NCBI GenBank assembly: GCA_029058455.1
Contig: JAIDXU010000293.1
Coordinates: forward strand, 1 to 6,406
DNA length: 6,406 nucleotides
Direction of reading: 5' to 3'
Source: Paramuribaculum sp.
Lineage (GTDB): Bacteria > Bacteroidota > Bacteroidia > Bacteroidales > Muribaculaceae
The position numbers and the translations under genes were made by a program. Positions 6,323-6,406 of the stretch are shown here, piece after piece. A model generated the notes under the pieces. The model saw only the letters and a program-made list of their open reading frames with translations. It was not told the DNA's origin and searched no databases. Positions within the stretch are counted from its first letter, which is position 1, and the number at the start of each line of letters is the position of its first letter.

Positions 6323-6353
6323 CAAAATTACTACATTTATCCCGTTTGCCAAA
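6323..6353 (-). promoter_or_regulatory. Bacteroidota sigma-ABfr promoter for the riboswitch-receptor transcript
   Basis: On the minus strand a TTTG -33 box (6353-6350) is separated by exactly 19 nt from TAATTTTG (6330-6323), a full match to the Bacteroidota -7 element TAnnTTTG. The consensus spacing is 19-21 nt. Transcription would start around 6316-6318, at the first base of the riboswitch P1 helix, leaving almost no RNA before the aptamer. The agreement of two independent predictions supports both. Confidence 0.8.
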
Positions 6354-6406
6354 AATCTTTTTCATTTAAATATCAATAGCATAAAAATCTCATCTTGGAA
6401 TCATGT
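6354..6406. other. AT-rich upstream edge, no feature seen
   Basis: The 53 bases upstream of the promoter are AT-rich and show no gene, terminator hairpin or clear operator. The strand and type of the next gene beyond the window edge cannot be told. Confidence 0.5.

Noticed and set aside
6152..6352. Minus-strand open frame of 66 codons upstream of the receptor
   Set aside because: It coincides with the cobalamin riboswitch and its promoter, whose conserved RNA blocks explain the sequence.
6403..6406. ATG at the right edge as the start of a divergent plus-strand gene
   Set aside because: Only four bases are available, with no promoter in the 53 bases before it; it cannot be supported.

Overview
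The window looks like chromosomal DNA of a Bacteroidota gut-type bacterium, most likely order Bacteroidales and perhaps Muribaculaceae. The evidence is: a Bacteroidota promoter of the form TTTG-N19-TAnnTTTG; start codons without Shine-Dalgarno sequences; a TonB-dependent receptor under a cobalamin riboswitch; and paired palindromic REP-like repeats. The family-level placement is inference.

All four convincing genes lie on the minus strand, so transcription runs from the right edge to the left. From the right: a Bacteroidota promoter (6323-6353) fires at or beside the first base of a complete cobalamin riboswitch (6316-6155). This precedes a TonB-dependent outer-membrane receptor (6102-3955), the likely corrinoid importer (BtuB-like). 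After an 87-nt gap comes a secreted S41-family serine peptidase (3867-2185). Nine nt later is a small FKBP-type peptidyl-prolyl isomerase without a signal peptide (2175-1777). After 74 nt comes a secreted alkaline phosphatase of the PhoA family with its active site intact (1702-311). No intrinsic terminator is visible in any gap. Read-through from the B12-controlled promoter is therefore possible, although the phosphatase has its own promoter-like -7 boxes.

The leftmost 310 bases carry no credible gene. They hold a long imperfect hairpin followed by a T-rich tract (6-86, probably a terminator for a plus-strand gene outside the window), two inverted copies of a 20-nt palindromic repeat (117-136 and 175-194) that differ by a compensatory base-pair change, and a GC-rich set of three related arms (233-278) that can form either of two hairpins just beyond the phosphatase stop.

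Three of the four proteins act in the cell envelope. The receptor takes up corrinoids, the phosphatase releases phosphate from organic esters in the periplasm or outside the cell, and the S41 enzyme cleaves peptides or proteins in the periplasm. Why these sit beside a cytoplasmic FKBP, and whether all respond to B12, is open. I saw no clear evidence of a wholly new system. The best leads are the gene combination behind the riboswitch and the repeat cluster at the left end.
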